64,000 nt of DNA from Qipengyuania sp. HL-TH1. GTDB taxonomy: Bacteria > Pseudomonadota > Alphaproteobacteria > Sphingomonadales > Sphingomonadaceae. The stretch is taken from the NCBI RefSeq assembly GCF_036365825.1, contig NZ_CP142675.1, forward strand, positions 2,364,501-2,428,500, in the 5' to 3' direction. The position numbers were made by a program, and so were the translations under genes. The notes under the pieces are model-generated. The model saw only the letters and a list, made by a program, of their open reading frames with translations, did no database searches and was not told the origin of the DNA. Below, piece by piece: positions 43,718 through 54,487 of the stretch (its first letter is position 1; the number at the start of each line of letters is the position of its first letter).

Positions 43718-44470
43718 ACGGACAATCGCGGAATTCAAGCTGTTTGAGCTCGTCCGGCCTGAGCCCGGTATTGGCCGCGAAAAGTACAAAGTCGTGCAAC
43801 TGCTCCGCATGCCACCGATAGTGCGGACGCTGCGGGTCCGCCGCGTTGGATCGCGTGGCCTGATACAATAGCTTATATTCGTTTGGCGTAAACCAGGGTC
43901 GATGTTCGACCTTGGTTTGGCGACGGTAAGGATCTGAAAGATCTGGGACGTGTTCGATCCATCCGTGACGGTAGGCGGTCTTCAGCACCATGCTCAGCGT
44001 TACGACTTCGTTGTGAAGTGTGTTGCGCGCAGGCGGCTTCCACTCCTTCTCGTCATCGTTCCAGCCTTCCGGCTTAGTCATCCGCTTCACACGGTATTCC
44101 TGAGCGGTGCCGGAGGTGATGCTCTTAACGGGCATCTTTTCGAAGTGAGGTAGTAAATGAAGCCTGATCCGGTCTTTGTGGCCCTGCACCCACTTGGGGC
44201 TGCGCCGGCCACGGGTGATCGCTTCGTACTCTTTTCAAATTGCTTTGCGGCCTGAGCAAAGGTTTTGCCGGACTCGAGCTCGCCAAATCTCTTTTTGGCG
44301 CAGAGCTCCAGATACCAATCTTCGGCAACGTCTTTGGCGCGACCGAGGCTGCGCAGCTTCGTGCTTTTGCGCCACTCCTTGCCGTCGAGGTATGTGGAGC
44401 AGTGCCAGTTACCGCCGTCCGCACGGCGGTAGAGGCGGACCTTGTCACCTAAGATTCGATGTATTTCCAA
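43718..44470 (-). pseudogene. Tyrosine integrase, frameshifted and 3'-truncated
   Basis: Remnant of a phage-type integrase. The N-terminal part (MEIHRILGDKVRLYRRADGG, NWHCSTYLDGKEWRKSTKLR) shifts frame near 44230; restoring one G (AAG-GAG-TAC) joins it to YEAITRGRRSPKWVQGHKDR and the core-binding domain. The first catalytic block is present (ANTGLRPDELKQLEFRD, box I Arg), then the IS element at 43717 removes the HxxR and Tyr boxes. It cannot be functional. It starts 141 bases from a tRNA-Met 3' segment, the usual relation of an integrase gene to its attachment site. Confidence 0.85.
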
Positions 44471-44593
44471 AGCGCCTCCCTTTGTGTGCGTTTGTGTGAG
44501 CGCTGTGCGACTCCATTTTAGTGTATCACGGGGGAGTTTTGAGCGTCAAATGCGTGCCGCAGACAAAGAAAAAACCCCTATGAAAAAAATGGT

Positions 44594-45337
<744 letters not shown>

Positions 45338-45582
45338 GGGCAAACTCCGAAATTCCTTCGAAACATCGCCCCGTTGCGATCGGCGGAGAAGGTCTAAGCG
45401 CCGGATGTGGAGAATTATGCGGCTATATGAAGAGCAAGGGCATCTCGCGCCTGACCGCTCCCCTTGGAGCGATCAGCCATCGACCTTCAGCCTAAGTCGA
45501 TTGCCAGCATTGCAAGGTCTGCTCTTGTCTTTTTACCCAAACGCGGACTGATAGTTTTCTGCCGAGTATCTGGCATGGAAAA

Positions 45583-45612
45583 GGCGGCCCGTCCCGATTG
45601 GGACGGACCGCC
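45583..45612 (-). terminator. Rho-independent terminator of the ParB/helicase operon
   Basis: GGCGG-C-CCGTCCC, loop GATT, GGGACGG-A-CCGCC forms a 13-bp stem (one mismatch), followed on the minus strand by TTTT. It lies 30 bases after the ParB stop codon. Confidence 0.85.
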
Positions 45613-45642
45613 CGCCGAGTGACCTGGACCTGTCAGGAGGGG

Positions 45643-47616
45643 TCAGGCAGCCTGCTCGGCAATTTCGTCAGTTGCTTCGGCGTTCACCGCCTCGTCTCCT
45701 TCGTGGTCGGCCAATTCGACTTCTTCCGAACCGGCGAAACGCATGCTCGAAGGCACCCAGGCCTGCGCTCGTTCCTTGATATCTGCCTCGCCGATGAAGT
45801 TGCCCGAGAAAATGCGTTCGGCAGCGCTCGCGAGTTCTGCCTTCTTCGACGCAGCGTAGCGACTGACCATTTCGGGACCACCAGCGGCATCGAGCGCTTC
45901 GAGCGTGCGGGTCTTGGCAACACGGTCGAAGTAGTTGGCAGCCGTAGGACGCCACCAATGCGCGGTCTCGATTTCGAGCAGCGAGCCGAGCGCCTCGTGC
46001 ATCGGCACCGAACGCTCGCCTTCGCAGGCAAGACTGGCAACGAGTGCACGCGAGACGACATGACCAAGCCAGGCCGAGCGCGCCTCGTCGGTAAGCGCCC
46101 GGAACCTGGCAAACCGCTCGACATCGCTCTCGCCAGCACGCCAGCTTTCATCGAGCGACCCCGCGAATTCGGCCAAAGCAGCACTCGCCGGCGCATCCTT
46201 GGCCTCAAACCCGGTGACCGGGCCGGACGCTACCGATCCGACAAGCGTCGACGCTTTCTTGGCGCGCCAGTCGTGCCCATCGGCATCGGCGAGCGTGAAG
46301 ACCATGAAGTCGAGTGCCAGTGCCGGATCGTTTGCGAGATGGATCGCGAGGATGTCGCGGCGCTGCATCGCGAGCTCGTCGAGCAGGCGCTGGGACAGCG
46401 AGCTCCCTTTAGGCTTCGCCGCTCCGCTCTCCTCGACGGCCTCGACCACACATTCGTCAGCGATGACTTCGGTCTCGGTGTAGTATTGCTGGACCAATGT
46501 CGGCTCGCCATTTCGCGAGAGGACTAGGAAGGCGCCAGCTTCGGATTTCAGCTCGTCGGCGAGTACCGGCGGCCGATCATTGATCGCGCGCATGGCGCGG
46601 TCGATTACCACGAGTTCCTGTTCGGCCTTGGCGACCTCATCCTCGTCGCTGTCCTCGTCTTCGAGCACAGCGGCGACGCGGTCGTAGTCGGCCTCGAGCT
46701 CGCCAAGTTCCTTCGCTTCCTGTTCGGTCATCGGCGCAGGCTCGCAAGGCAGACGGCTCAGACCTTCAACAAGGTCGTGGCTGACGTAATTGCCAAGGGT
46801 CGGCCGAATCCAGGCAAGTCCATATTCGAGCGCGGTCTTTTCTGCGGCTTCGTCCATGGCCTTGTGCGCTAGGTCCTCGAGCAGCGCGACGTCGATCCAG
46901 CTCTCGCTGGCATCATCGTCGAACAGTTCGCGCTCGATCCGGCCACCTGCGGCGATATAGGCATCGCGTCCGACGAGAACAGCACGCGGATCGGAACCGC
47001 GCACCGTGGCATCGAGCACCATGCGGCGGATCGTGTCGGGCGTGATCTGGTACCAGGCGTCCTGCAGTTCGGCATAGACATGCGCCTGGCGCTCCACGTC
47101 GGAGATCGCGCCGTAGGCCTTGGCCATGTCGAGCGTGATCGTGCCTTCGGCGAGCGCTTCGAAGACGCAAGGCGCGAGACTTGCAAGGCGCAGACGTCCT
47201 TCGACGAACCGGACAGTGAGGCCGAAGCGGCGCGCCACGTTTTCCGTGGTAGCCCCTGCCTCGATGATGGAGGCGAAGGCCTGCGCCTCGTCGGCGGGGT
47301 TCATCGCGAGGCGCTGGAAGTTCTCGGCAAGACTTGCTTCGCGCACTTCGCTTTCCTCGCCTTCGATAACGAGGCAAGTGACTTCGTGCGTGTCAGGCAA
47401 GGTGCCCTCTTCGGCCAGCGCCTGCAGCGCGGTGAGACGGCGACCGCCGGCCTCGACCTCGAACTTGCCGCGCTTTCCTTTGCGCACGACGAGGTTCTGC
47501 AGCAGGCCGCGCGCAGCAATGTCTGCCCGCAACTGGAGGTCGGCCAGCACGTCGCTCGACTTGCGAACGTTGCGCGGACTCGGGACGAGCTTCTTCAAGG
47601 GAATTGACTGGATCAT
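45643..47616 (-). CDS. parB: Large ParB/RepB/Spo0J-family protein (657 residues)
   Basis: The N-terminal ParB domain is clear: IPLKKLVPSPRNVRKSSDVL, then FEVEAGGRRLTALQALAEEG and the arginine-rich box EASLAENFQRLAMNPADEAQ, followed by a KorB-like helix-turn-helix (TTENVARRFGLTVRFVEGRL). At 657 residues it is about twice the usual ParB length; the C-terminal two thirds is acidic and Ala/Glu-rich with no motif I know. No parA is nearby, so it may not be a classical partition protein; such long ParB-like proteins accompany strawberry-notch helicases on alphaproteobacterial plasmids. The ATG at 47616 follows AGGAG. Confidence 0.85.
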   Translation of the reverse strand: MIQSIPLKKLVPSPRNVRKSSDVLADLQLRADIAARGLLQNLVVRKGKRGKFEVEAGGRRLTALQALAEEGTLPDTHEVTCLVIEGEESEVREASLAENFQRLAMNPADEAQAFASIIEAGATTENVARRFGLTVRFVEGRLRLASLAPCVFEALAEGTITLDMAKAYGAISDVERQAHVYAELQDAWYQITPDTIRRMVLDATVRGSDPRAVLVGRDAYIAAGGRIERELFDDDASESWIDVALLEDLAHKAMDEAAEKTALEYGLAWIRPTLGNYVSHDLVEGLSRLPCEPAPMTEQEAKELGELEADYDRVAAVLEDEDSDEDEVAKAEQELVVIDRAMRAINDRPPVLADELKSEAGAFLVLSRNGEPTLVQQYYTETEVIADECVVEAVEESGAAKPKGSSLSQRLLDELAMQRRDILAIHLANDPALALDFMVFTLADADGHDWRAKKASTLVGSVASGPVTGFEAKDAPASAALAEFAGSLDESWRAGESDVERFARFRALTDEARSAWLGHVVSRALVASLACEGERSVPMHEALGSLLEIETAHWWRPTAANYFDRVAKTRTLEALDAAGGPEMVSRYAASKKAELASAAERIFSGNFIGEADIKERAQAWVPSSMRFAGSEEVELADHEGDEAVNAEATDEIAEQAA

Positions 47617-47720
47617 GGGTGTTCTCCTGATAGGATGCAGGCGCAGGTGAGGATCACGAGGCCCACAAGCCCAAAGGGCTCCCTCCACTCTCATTCTGAG
47701 ATTGGGGTCTGCCCGAGGGA

Positions 47721-50700
47721 TCAGGCGGCAAGCGCGGGGAGGACCGACGAGGCTGCGGAGACTGGCACGAACAGCCGCGTGCGGTATCGGATAATCTCGG
47801 TGAAGCAGCCCTTGTTCTTGTACCAGTCGAGCCGATCGGGCGAGAAGCCAGTCAGTTCGAGGCGCTGTTCGCCGCCGACCAACGAGCGCTTCACGGTAAG
47901 TGGATCATGGCTTGCGAGGCCCAGCGGTTTTCCGCTTGCGAGGACGAGGTCGCCGATCTGCTCTGCCGATGGTCCGGTAACCCCGGACAGGCCAAAGGTT
48001 TTGGAAATCGCAAAGAGATCAACATCGAGCACTTCACGTCCGATGATCGACTGGCCGTCCTCGGCAACGAGCCGGGTGACCCGGACATGATCGCCAGACA
48101 GGCGCTTCCAGACCGGGAGCAGCAGCCCGGTAGCGAGATGGACGCGCTCGGTCACCGGTGAAGCGCCAGCCTCTTCTTCCTCGGCACGCCAGGCGCTCGT
48201 GAACGCGGTGACGCCAGTTTCTTCCCAGTGGCTTTCACCCAGTGCCTCAAGCGTCCAGTTCGCGGACTTGAGCGGTCGCAGCAGGCGCCGACGTTCGATC
48301 ACCTCCCCGTCGTCGGCGATGAGACGCCGGGCTGGTATCGACAGCGCGACCTTGCCCGAGCGCGCATTGCGCATCGGGATTGCGTGCGGGCTGCCAATCT
48401 CGTGCATCCGTAGCAGGCGCTGCAGGCGCAGAGGCCGCAGGTGCCTCGTCACTTCGAGCGAGACGAGGCGGGTTTCCGCTCCGGTCACGGGGTCGGTGCG
48501 CAGGAGTTCATCGGCGAGGACCGTGAAACGATCGACCTTCACGGTTTCCAGTCCCTGATCGAGCGTTCCGGCCTCGCGCGCGGCTTCGATCCGCGCTTCG
48601 ACGAGGCCAAGATATTCATCGAAGATGGCGTTCTGGAGCGCGATCGGCAGCGCGAGGATGCGGTTGAGCCAGCGCTGGATCGTGGGGAGATTGTCGGTCA
48701 GTCCCCCATCTGGGTTTTCGAGACGGAGGCCCGTTCGCTCGACGAAGTGGCCGAAAGTGGTGGCTTCGAGCTTGCCGTCATAGAGCAGCTGGAACCAGCG
48801 GCTGAGCGCGTCGCGCGCATAATCGCTTTCGAGATTGTCGGCCGGGTCGAACAGGTTCTGTCCGCCGGTCTGGCGCTGGCCGCGCGTAAGCGCGCCCAAA
48901 GCGTCGAGCCTTCGCGCAATAGTCGAGATGAACCGGCGCTCGCCCTTCACATCTGTGGTGACCGGGCGGAACAGCGGGGCTGAGGCCTGATTGGTGCGGT
49001 TCGTGCGACCAAGGCCCTGGATGGCGTTGTCGGCGCGCCATCCCGGTTCAAGCAGGAAGTGAACCCGGCGCTGCTGGTTCCTGGCGCCCAAGTCGGCATG
49101 ATAGGAACGCCCCGTGCCGCCCGCATCCGAGAAGACCAGGATGCGCTTGGTCCCTTCCATGAAGGTTTGCGCTTCGGCGACATTGGCGCTGGGGCTACGC
49201 CGTTCGAGGCGCTGCTCACCATCGCGGCCGAGGACAAGCCTGCGGGTCCGGCCCGTGACTTCGGCCACGGCGTCGGTTCCGAAATGTTCGATAATCGCAT
49301 CGAGCGCAGTGGCGATGGGCGGCAGTGCGCAAAGCTGTTCGATCAGCGCATCGCGCGCAGCAATGGCGCGCGGGCAGAAAACGGGATTGCCCTCTCCGTC
49401 GCTCATCGCCTCGGAGCGAAGATTGCCGTCCTCGTCGGCGAAGACCTGCATCAATCGTATCGGGAAGCTCTTCGTAAGGTAGTCGATGACGTATTCACGC
49501 GGGGACAGATCGATATCGAGAGCTTCGCGTTCTTCCACGGTAAGGTCGGCAAGGCGCCGGTCGAGCATGGCCTCGGCGGTCGAGACCAGCTGCACGACAA
49601 CCGAATGCTCTTCGCCAAGCGCTACTTCCATCGCGGGGATCAGGCTCGGCAATTTCATCGAAAGCAGGAGCTGGGCAAAGAAGCGCTGCTTGGTGCCTTC
49701 GAAGATCGATAGCGCCGCAGCCTTGGCATTGCGGTTGAGCGTGTCGCCGCTGTCCTCGTCGACCACGCGGGTTGCTTCGAGCGCAGCTTCGAGGTTGCGG
49801 TGAATGATCGCCCAGGCATCAGCATAGGCATCATAGATTTTTATCTGCGCTTCGGTCAGGCTGTGTTCGAGGATCTCGTACTCGACCCCGGCGAAGGACA
49901 GCGCACGGGCAAGATAGAGACCCTGGGCCTTGAGATCACGGGCGACGAGCTCCATCGCCGCGACGCCGCCAGCGCGGATCTCGGTCATGAATGCCTCGTG
50001 GGTCGGAAAGGCGGTCTCGGGTCCCCAAAGGCCGAGGCGGGAAGTGTAACCGAGGTTGGCGATATCCGAAGCGCCAGTGGCAGACGCGTAGAGCACGCGG
50101 GCGCGTGGGAGATGGTTTTGCAACCTGAGGCCCGCCATGCCCTGTTCGGAGCCCTTGACCTTGCCGCGGGTTGAAGAGCCCCCAAGCGCATTGGCCATCG
50201 CGTGGGCTTCGTCAAAGGCGATCACACCGTCGAAATCCTCGCCCGCCCAGGCAAGGATCTGGTCGAGCCGCGTATCCTCGGCGCGGCCCGAGCGCAGCGT
50301 TGGATAGGTGACGAAGAGAATGCCTTCGGACATCGTTACGGGCTGGCCGAGTTTCCAGCGCGAGAGCGGCTGGAGATCGAGCGGCAGCCCGCCAAGCGCC
50401 TCCCAGTCGCGGCGTGCATCTTCGAGCAGCGCCTCGTTCTTGGTGATCCAGACATGTCGGCGCTCGCCTGCGAGCCAGCGATCCATGATGACCGCGGCGA
50501 TCTGCCGTCCTTTGCCCGCTCCGGTTCCGTCGCCGAGGAAGAAGCCTTGGCGGTAGGAGTGTCCGTCCTCGGAGAGTTCCAGCGAGGTGCCTTCCTGGCT
50601 CACCTTGAACTGACCCGGAAGATCGCGCGCAAATGCCTGGGCAGCGTAGACCAGTGTCTCGCATTGCGCTTCGGACAGCAGGCCATCGGCCTGCCAACAT

Positions 50701-51968
50701 GCGGGAAGGCGCGGGCAAACATCGGGCTGCGGTGCCGCGACCGAACCCATGGCGACCGATTCCACGAGCGGGGTGGGATGGGCCGGAGCGCCTTCGAACG
50801 CGATGCGGCTGGGCCGGTAAGGCAGGTAGATGCCTGCCTGTTCGGGCACAGGCGCGGGGTCGGCGAGGACCGAATAGGCAAGGTCGATCGCATTCGCCGT
50901 GGCTGCTGGTGTCGCGGCGAACGGCGCCACCGGCCGAACCGGCGCGCTTTGGGCCGAAGTCTTGCCAACGAGGCGCACTGGCTTGCCGAGCGGCAGGCGG
51001 TGGATGTTGGCGGAGGTCTGTATGCGTGGCGGAAGCGCAGTGATAAGCTCGTGGAGCGAGATGAGGTCGGCAGTATCTCCGGTGATCGCAGGCGAGGACG
51101 CAGTCGGCGTCTTGTCGAACACAACCAGGCGAACAGCGATCCCCGTCCCTGTCCGGCGAAACATCTGCTGCAGGCGAACATCGAGGAGCAGCGATGCTTC
51201 GTCCTGTTCCTTGGCGAAGGCGGAGGCGTCGAAGCCTTCAGGCATAATGGCGACGATCCTCGCCCGATTAGCAGCGGCCCGGATTGCACCGCGTAGGTGA
51301 CGCATAGCGGTCTCACCGTCCTTGCCGCGTTCCAGGCTGTGAGCGAACGGCGGGTTCATCAGCACGGCAGACGGAACAGGGCCGCGAAGCAAGTCGGCGA
51401 TCAGTTCCCCGTCATGCGCAGTGATGGTGGCCGTGGGGAAGACGTGGGCCAGACCGTCTCGTCTTGCCGGATCGATCTCGTTGAGGAGCAGCGAAGCGTT
51501 CTGGACGCTGCCCCAAAGAGCAAGGGCACCATTGCCTGCGGACGGTTCGAGGAGCGTGTCTTGCGCGCAGCCAGCTGCGGCCTTCGCCATCAGCCAGGCC
51601 AGCATTGGCGGGGTCGAGAACTGCTGGAGCTCGACCTGTGCTTCGCTGCGCACATGCCGCGGCGGAAAGGCAGCTTGGAGCCAGTCGAACCGCGCTTCGG
51701 CTTCATGCACGTTCGTCGCCAGATCGATCCGTGAGGACTCTCGCAACCAGAGCAGTGCGCCGATCTCGACCGCGTTATTGTAGTCAGCGATGGTCCAGGC
51801 GCTTCCCCAGTCCAAAGATCCAGTCTCCTCGGCGAACAGCCCGGAAATGTCGGTACGGGTAAGATGACGTCCCGAAGCAAGAAGCGCGGCAACTCGGGTG
51901 CCGATGGCATAGGCCAAGGGCATGGACGGCAACTGCTCGCCGGCGGGAAACAGGTCTGATTGAAACAT
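47721..51968 (-). CDS. Methyltransferase/strawberry-notch-like helicase fusion (1415 residues)
   Basis: A giant plasmid protein. The N-terminal part has a class I methyltransferase fold (LLEPSAGNGALALWG, motif I; SAVLMNPPFAHSLERG, NPPF motif near residue 213). The middle holds an SF2-type helicase of the strawberry-notch kind: GDGTGAGKGRQIAAVIMD (Walker A-like, near 490), GVIAFDEAHAMANALG (DEAH), ARVLYASATGASDIANLGY, and the C-terminal helicase half with QGLGRTNRTNQASAPLF. Combined methyltransferase-helicase proteins such as P1 DarB counter restriction; a similar protective or DNA-processing role here is inference. In one transcript with the Toprim protein upstream and ParB downstream. Confidence 0.88.
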   Translation of the reverse strand: MFQSDLFPAGEQLPSMPLAYAIGTRVAALLASGRHLTRTDISGLFAEETGSLDWGSAWTIADYNNAVEIGALLWLRESSRIDLATNVHEAEARFDWLQAAFPPRHVRSEAQVELQQFSTPPMLAWLMAKAAAGCAQDTLLEPSAGNGALALWGSVQNASLLLNEIDPARRDGLAHVFPTATITAHDGELIADLLRGPVPSAVLMNPPFAHSLERGKDGETAMRHLRGAIRAAANRARIVAIMPEGFDASAFAKEQDEASLLLDVRLQQMFRRTGTGIAVRLVVFDKTPTASSPAITGDTADLISLHELITALPPRIQTSANIHRLPLGKPVRLVGKTSAQSAPVRPVAPFAATPAATANAIDLAYSVLADPAPVPEQAGIYLPYRPSRIAFEGAPAHPTPLVESVAMGSVAAPQPDVCPRLPACWQADGLLSEAQCETLVYAAQAFARDLPGQFKVSQEGTSLELSEDGHSYRQGFFLGDGTGAGKGRQIAAVIMDRWLAGERRHVWITKNEALLEDARRDWEALGGLPLDLQPLSRWKLGQPVTMSEGILFVTYPTLRSGRAEDTRLDQILAWAGEDFDGVIAFDEAHAMANALGGSSTRGKVKGSEQGMAGLRLQNHLPRARVLYASATGASDIANLGYTSRLGLWGPETAFPTHEAFMTEIRAGGVAAMELVARDLKAQGLYLARALSFAGVEYEILEHSLTEAQIKIYDAYADAWAIIHRNLEAALEATRVVDEDSGDTLNRNAKAAALSIFEGTKQRFFAQLLLSMKLPSLIPAMEVALGEEHSVVVQLVSTAEAMLDRRLADLTVEEREALDIDLSPREYVIDYLTKSFPIRLMQVFADEDGNLRSEAMSDGEGNPVFCPRAIAARDALIEQLCALPPIATALDAIIEHFGTDAVAEVTGRTRRLVLGRDGEQRLERRSPSANVAEAQTFMEGTKRILVFSDAGGTGRSYHADLGARNQQRRVHFLLEPGWRADNAIQGLGRTNRTNQASAPLFRPVTTDVKGERRFISTIARRLDALGALTRGQRQTGGQNLFDPADNLESDYARDALSRWFQLLYDGKLEATTFGHFVERTGLRLENPDGGLTDNLPTIQRWLNRILALPIALQNAIFDEYLGLVEARIEAAREAGTLDQGLETVKVDRFTVLADELLRTDPVTGAETRLVSLEVTRHLRPLRLQRLLRMHEIGSPHAIPMRNARSGKVALSIPARRLIADDGEVIERRRLLRPLKSANWTLEALGESHWEETGVTAFTSAWRAEEEEAGASPVTERVHLATGLLLPVWKRLSGDHVRVTRLVAEDGQSIIGREVLDVDLFAISKTFGLSGVTGPSAEQIGDLVLASGKPLGLASHDPLTVKRSLVGGEQRLELTGFSPDRLDWYKNKGCFTEIIRYRTRLFVPVSAASSVLPALAA

Positions 51969-52043
51969 GGCAATTCGTCCTCCTGATGGGGGCATCGGGA
52001 CACGCCCTCTGCCGGATCAGGAATTCGAGAAGCTCTCTCTCCT

Positions 52044-52952
52044 CTACCGCGCCGCTTTGCGGCGCAGCCATGCTGTAAGTTCATCGTTCCAGTCGGTGTC
52101 GCGTGAGGATGGTTTGCGAACGTGGATCGTCCGCCCATCGCGGGCATAAGCGGCCAGGCCACGCGACGCAGCCAGCTCGCCGCCAGCATCGTGATCGACG
52201 AAGAGGTGAAGCTCGGTCACGCTCTCAGGCACGCTGACGAGACCGAAGCGCTCATTGCCCAGGGTCGCCCAGACGGGGATGCCGGTAAGAGCATAAGCCG
52301 ACATTGCGCTCTCGATCCCTTCAGCAAGGCCGAGCAGGCCGGAGGCCGGAGCGAAGAGACGAACAGCAGCTTCACCGAGCGCGCCAAGCGCGCGCTTCGG
52401 CTTGTCGAAATCAGCCTTGGCATCGCCCGAAAGGAAAGTGCGATGGATGGCGATCGGCCCCTCGTCGAGGTTGACCGCCGCAATCATCGCCGGCAAAAAG
52501 GGGGTTCGTCCTTTCGGACCAAGCGGCGTTCGTGAATGGAAGCGGAGCGCCGGAGATGCGGCAAGGATGCCGCGGCTCTCCAGATATGCCTTTGCCGGGC
52601 TGGCACGCAGTGGCTGTGCATCGCGCCAGATCCTCAGCGCTGCCGCCGAGGGTTTGCGCGTTCTGGTCTGCTCGGGACCTTCGGTAGTCGCAGAAGCTGA
52701 AAAGAGCGCCGGTGCCTCGAAACCTTCACGCGCCAATGCAGACAATACGCTCTGCTGATCACATCCCGCAAAGCAATGGAAAAGGATAGCCTGTCGACCG
52801 AGCGACACACCGAGTGACGGCGTGCGGTCATCATGCGCGGGGCAACAGGCCATGCCCTTTGTGCCGGACCATTTGCCCCCTCGCGATTCGCAAATGCGAC
52901 GGGCGGTCTCGGCAAGCGACCGGTTGGGATGAGTTTGGACAGACAGGGACAT
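52044..52952 (-). CDS. CHC2 zinc finger and Toprim domain protein (primase-like)
   Basis: A 302-residue primase-like protein. Zinc-binding residues C-C-x-A-H...H-C-F-A-G-C are visible in MACCPAHDDRTPSLGVSLGR and LFHCFAGCD. The Toprim half has GLAEGIESAMSAYALTGIPV (motif E) and ELHLFVDHDAGGELAASRGL (DxD). It lacks the full RNA polymerase domain of DnaG, as in the short Toprim proteins of alphaproteobacterial plasmids. Likely primes replication of the entering single strand or of the plasmid. Confidence 0.88.
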   Translation of the reverse strand: MSLSVQTHPNRSLAETARRICESRGGKWSGTKGMACCPAHDDRTPSLGVSLGRQAILFHCFAGCDQQSVLSALAREGFEAPALFSASATTEGPEQTRTRKPSAAALRIWRDAQPLRASPAKAYLESRGILAASPALRFHSRTPLGPKGRTPFLPAMIAAVNLDEGPIAIHRTFLSGDAKADFDKPKRALGALGEAAVRLFAPASGLLGLAEGIESAMSAYALTGIPVWATLGNERFGLVSVPESVTELHLFVDHDAGGELAASRGLAAYARDGRTIHVRKPSSRDTDWNDELTAWLRRKAAR

Positions 52953-53090
52953 GCGAGCTCCTCAGCATGCAAAGTAGCCCCCTCATCAGCGCTCCTCTCC
53001 TCTCCCAAAGGCAGGCGTTCGCCGCTTTCCTACAGGGATATGTTCTATCTATGTTCTCTTTCGATTCGAATCAATGGAGCACAAGTCGAG

Positions 53091-53675
53091 ATGACCTCCC
53101 TCAATCGTCTGACTGCGATAGCGGTCGCCTGTCTGGGGATGATCGCGACCTCCTCACAGCAGGTCCGCGCCCAGGATTTCACTTTGTTCGAGCACGCGAT
53201 CGTTCCACCAAAGACGGACCAGCAGCCGGCAAGGCAATATCTACCTGCAATCTACCAAACAGGGCCAGCAGACGTATCCTACCGGGAAGGCCTGTATATG
53301 GCGGCAATAGCCGAGGCCGAGCGCCGTTACGGGCTTCCGACCAATCTGCTTCGTGCTCTCATCTGGGCTGAGTCCCGCTTCAATCCGATGGCTGTGAGTC
53401 CAGCCGGTGCTGCCGGGCTTGCTCAGCTTATGCCAGCCACGGCGCGAGAACTGGGCGTCCGGAACCGTCATGACCCTCTTGCATCGATCGACGGTGGCGC
53501 CAGGTACCTTCGCGACATGTTGGACCGGTTCGACGCGGTCCACCTGGCCTTGGCTGCTTACAATGCGGGCCCAGGTGCCGTCTCCCGATCACGCGGCATT
53601 CCCAACAATGGTGAAACGCCGCAATATGTCCGGTCTGTGTTGGGACGTTGGCAAGCAATTGGTACGTACAATTGA
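53091..53675 (+). CDS. Lytic transglycosylase (VirB1/SLT type)
   Basis: Cuts peptidoglycan locally, probably to let the conjugation channel through. The 194-residue product has a signal peptide (LTAIAVACLGMIATSSQQVRA) and an SLT domain: ALIWAESRFNPMAVSPAGAA (catalytic Glu in WAESRFNP), AGLAQLMPATARELGV and LALAAYNAGPGAV, all conserved. I chose the ATG at 53091 because the signal peptide starts there; in-frame codons run further upstream. It is the first of a small rightward operon. Confidence 0.9.
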   Translation: MTSLNRLTAIAVACLGMIATSSQQVRAQDFTLFEHAIVPPKTDQQPARQYLPAIYQTGPADVSYREGLYMAAIAEAERRYGLPTNLLRALIWAESRFNPMAVSPAGAAGLAQLMPATARELGVRNRHDPLASIDGGARYLRDMLDRFDAVHLALAAYNAGPGAVSRSRGIPNNGETPQYVRSVLGRWQAIGTYN

Positions 53676-53739
53676 CGAAACTACCTGATTTCCGGCTATT
53701 GTCTGAAATCATGTGCCGGAATGAAGACGGACAACGCCA

Positions 53740-54291
53740 GTGAATGAGACCCCCGGTGAGCCGTTCGACTTTCGCAAGGCGTTGAAGGCACAGAAGCGCC
53801 GGAAGCTGAGAAAGGAGATCGCGTTGGGTTTGGGAGCATTCGCGATCGTATTTGCTGGAGGGATGCTGGCACTCAACTGGTCAGTCCATGATGCCAGCCT
53901 TGCTAACGACGATCAGCAGCCTCAGGCTTTATTCCAGCAAGCAAGCTCCCCACAATTCGACATCTGCGGATCCGTCCGGCGCACATGCGTCGTGGATGGA
54001 GATACTTTCTGGCTTGATGGCGTGAAAATCCGGATTGCCGACATCGACACTCCCGAGATCAGCGAGCCTCGTTGCGACTATGAATACCAGCTCGGCATGC
54101 GCGCGACGCACCGCCTTGTCGAATTGCTGAATGGCGGGCCCTTTGAACTGAGGACCATCGGTAGCAGAGACGAGGATCAGTACGGTCGCAAATTGCGGGT
54201 TGTAACGCGCGGCGGCCGCTCGCTTGGCGATCAGCTGGTCAGCGAAGGCCTGGCGCGAACCTGGACCGGGAGACGTGAACCATGGTGCTGA
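53740..54291 (+). CDS. Membrane-anchored staphylococcal-nuclease-like protein
   Basis: A 183-residue protein with one N-terminal transmembrane helix (IALGLGAFAIVFAGGMLALN) and an SNase domain: VVDGDTFWLDGVKIRIADID with candidate catalytic Arg, TPEISEPRC (Glu), and DQYGRKLRVV (second Arg). It is expected to cleave DNA or RNA outside the cytoplasm. The start is GTG, 64 bases after the transglycosylase stop. SNase-like proteins are frequent plasmid passengers; here it may remove stray nucleic acid during transfer, but this is inferred. Confidence 0.85.
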   Translation: MNETPGEPFDFRKALKAQKRRKLRKEIALGLGAFAIVFAGGMLALNWSVHDASLANDDQQPQALFQQASSPQFDICGSVRRTCVVDGDTFWLDGVKIRIADIDTPEISEPRCDYEYQLGMRATHRLVELLNGGPFELRTIGSRDEDQYGRKLRVVTRGGRSLGDQLVSEGLARTWTGRREPWC

Positions 54292-54476
54292 ACCGCGATC
54301 AGGAATTGTGGGCCGTCGCGCTCTGGGTCGAAAAGAACCATGGCGGAGAGGGAACCGCGTATATCGCGCAGCAAATCCAGCGGCTATCCAACGAAGGGGA
54401 CGAGGCTGGCATAGCAACGTGGAAGACTGTTGCTGAACGGTTCGATCAGCTTAGCTGCCAAAGCTCTACGAACTGA
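54282..54476 (+). CDS. Small conserved protein (DUF6961-like)
   Basis: A 64-residue protein, MVLNRDQELWAVALWVEKNH followed by IAQQIQRLSNEGDEAGIATW and KTVAERFDQL. This pattern is shared by small sphingomonad proteins that I recall as DUF6961. It overlaps the end of the SNase gene by 10 bases, so it is probably coupled. Function unknown. Confidence 0.7.
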   Translation: MVLNRDQELWAVALWVEKNHGGEGTAYIAQQIQRLSNEGDEAGIATWKTVAERFDQLSCQSSTN

Positions 54477-54487
54477 GGCTCGGCACG

